From contig CALVBS010000003.1 of the NCBI GenBank assembly GCA_944325865.1, positions 75,223 to 139,222 of the forward strand: 64,000 nt of DNA, read 5' to 3'. The DNA is from Candidatus Gastranaerophilales bacterium. GTDB lineage: Bacteria > Cyanobacteriota > Vampirovibrionia > Gastranaerophilales > Gastranaerophilaceae. The notes under the pieces were generated by a model. It worked only from the letters and a program-made list of their open reading frames with translations, searched no databases and had not been told where the DNA came from. Positions within the stretch are counted from its first letter, which is position 1. Each line of letters opens with the position of its first letter. The translations under genes and the position numbers were made by a program. Below, one piece after another: positions 62,613 to 64,000 of this stretch.

Positions 62613-62740
62613 TATGGTTATTATAAACTATGAACAAAATTTTTTTTGCGAAAAAATTGAGACTGTTGTAATAACTTTATATTGTAATTTTATATTATGC
62701 ATACTATAATTAAGCAATAAAAGTCATGGAATAAGAGCTG

Positions 62741-64000
62741 ATGATTATTAAAAAGAGAGTATGCATTTCAGTTATATTAACTGTTTTTGCGATTATTTTT
62801 ACCAATCATTTCTGGCTGGTGAGAAAACCTTTAGATGTCAAGCTGTATGCATCGGGTGATAATATAAAACAGATAGAGGTACAGCTTAGTAAAGAAAACT
62901 CTCCAGAATTTAAAAAGTTTAAGTCGAGGATATCATCAGAGGATATATTATACGGAACAACCCTTGAGTATATCTTTAAAAAGCCGAGGAATCCCAAATG
63001 GCTGAAAATCGTTGCAGTATCTGACACCACCGGGGGGGGGGGCACGCCTAACTCTTAGCAATATCAGTATTAAGAACCATAAATACAAGCTAAGTGATTT
63101 AGAAAATTTTTCCGCTAAAAATGCATCTTTAAGAATTCAGGAAAATCAATTAATTATAATTCCTGACAATAAGGAATTTGAGATTAGTTATAATAAATCT
63201 CTTGATATCAGAGGAAGTATAAAATTTGATATAAAAATTTTACTGATAATAGTAATTCTGACGTATTTAGCATCTTATAAGTTAACATCCTATCTTGCAG
63301 ATTTTAAAGTTTCAGAAAATAAATCAAGACTGGATATTATATTTTTAACAATATTTTTCATTTTATTGTATATACCAATGATGAAAATTTCAGATGAGGA
63401 AATCTCCCCAAAAGAAAACCGGAGACTAGCAGCATATAAACCATTTATCGAGCATAATGAAATAAATTATAATTTCGGCAAAGATTTCGACAGCTGGTTT
63501 TCCGATAGATTCTTGTTAAGAGATGTCTTAATACCGCTATATAATAAAATTAATTTGACCTTAAGAAGTGATTTTGTTGAAACTCGAAAAGTTGATTTAA
63601 TAAAAAGTAACGGTTGGATGTTTGAAAAATATCCAAATATATTAACACAAGAAGAGCTTATCAAAATAGCTTCTAATTTAAATACACTAAATCAATTTTG
63701 TATTAATCATAATATAAAATTATATATACTTATCCCTCCAGCTAAAGAATTTTACTATAGAAAATATTATTCCAGATATAAAAATGCACCGAAAGATCCT
63801 ACCCCTTACTTAGTAAACTATGCAAAAGAAAAATATAAGTTGGATATAATTTATCCGGAAAAAGAATTAAGGCAAGAAGAAAAAGAAAATTATATCTATT
63901 TTAAAACTGATCATCATTTAACTGATTATGGGAGTTATATTGTTTATAAGGTGTTAATGACTAAAATGTCTCATGAGTTACCTATGTTAAAACCTACTTC
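62741..64000 (+). CDS. AlgX/AlgJ-like O-acetyltransferase, frame-shifted at G11 (phase OFF), 3' end outside window
   Basis: ATG 62741 opens a frame with a membrane span (residues 8-28) that ends prematurely at 63058. The G11 tract at 63032-63042 is followed, in the +1-shifted frame from 63042, by a continuous open frame to the window end. That part has two membrane spans (about 63225-63300 and 63330-63385), then ISDEEISPKENRRLAAY, FDSWFSDRFLLRDVL and KTDHHLTDYG, i.e. the SGNH-like AlgX/AlgJ/DHHW signature. Removing one G (G10) joins the parts. So it is a cell-surface polysaccharide acetyltransferase in the OFF state, or a sequencing error. Confidence 0.8.
63032..63042. repeat. Poly-G(11) coding homopolymer (contingency tract)
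   Basis: Eleven G in an AT-rich gene, exactly at the point where the reading frame changes. G10 or G13 would restore the acetyltransferase frame; G11 gives a stop codon 5 codons after the tract. Confidence 0.9.

Overview
The window is a 64-kb, AT-rich chromosomal segment from a Gram-negative-type bacterium. I infer a gut-type non-photosynthetic relative of the cyanobacteria (Vampirovibrionia/Melainabacteria, probably Gastranaerophilales). The reasons are the low GC, the many short type IV pilin-like proteins, Kdo synthesis (kdsA, hence an LPS-like outer layer), fermentative-type metabolism (ATP-dependent pckA, sugar MFS porter), and a family of lineage-specific proteins with a common N-terminal motif. 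The taxonomic call is an inference and would need marker-gene placement. No rRNA operon, prophage or CRISPR array is present.

Layout. 1-3843: end of a 5'-nucleotidase/UshA-type gene and two glycosyltransferases. 4214-5818: pckA. 5992-14575: a surface-filament locus of six prepilin-like genes; three of them (minus strand, 14575 to 9298) are fused to glycine-rich domains and end in a C-terminal Trp. 14877-17382: a gene remnant, a NifX-like FeMo-co-domain protein with a DNA-binding-like N-terminus, an orphan tyrosine recombinase and a DedA protein. 17512-23000: a PRPP-loop protein, an FRG-domain protein, an XRE regulator with operator-like repeats, and a divergent arsR/arsM pair. 23080-23483: a MITE-like inverted-repeat unit and tRNA-Arg. 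23631-30846: Ski2-like helicase, sugar porter, LuxR-type response regulator, nadB-nadC. 31030-33621: three lineage-specific genes. 33689-39300: a HEAT-repeat/queC/DUF366/SPOR/gatB/SIS operon. 44796 down to 39682 (minus): ppiC-pepP-trmH-like-kdsA-MBL-pheS operon, preceded by a candidate small RNA. 45308-50440: tRNA-Gly, acyltransferase, XRE, MscS, rlmH, an M49-like peptidase, and a small barrel-like protein whose ribosome-binding site lies in a hairpin. 50441-54862: glycosyltransferase-like DUF4422 gene with a G12 tract, folE2, thioredoxin-like protein, sigma factor, a secreted protein and a 44-aa membrane protein. 54970-62612: U32 peptidase, YqeG, an HEXXH membrane protein, tRNA-Lys with a duplicated 3' end, aroA, and lineage-specific proteins. 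62741-64000: an AlgX/AlgJ-like O-acetyltransferase gene split by a G11 tract.

Three themes stand out. (1) Two cell-surface polysaccharide genes carry long poly-G tracts in coding sequence. One is in frame (G12, DUF4422) and one is out of frame (G11, acetyltransferase). This is what phase-variable contingency loci look like. (2) Eight otherwise unrelated proteins share a short motif, [P/V/I]-S-F-x-[G/A/S], 12-57 residues from the N-terminus after a polar, low-complexity leader. It may be a sorting or processing signal. (3) Three pseudopilins carry metazoan-ALK-like glycine-rich domains and a terminal Trp.

All domain calls are from reading the translated sequence; no database search was run.
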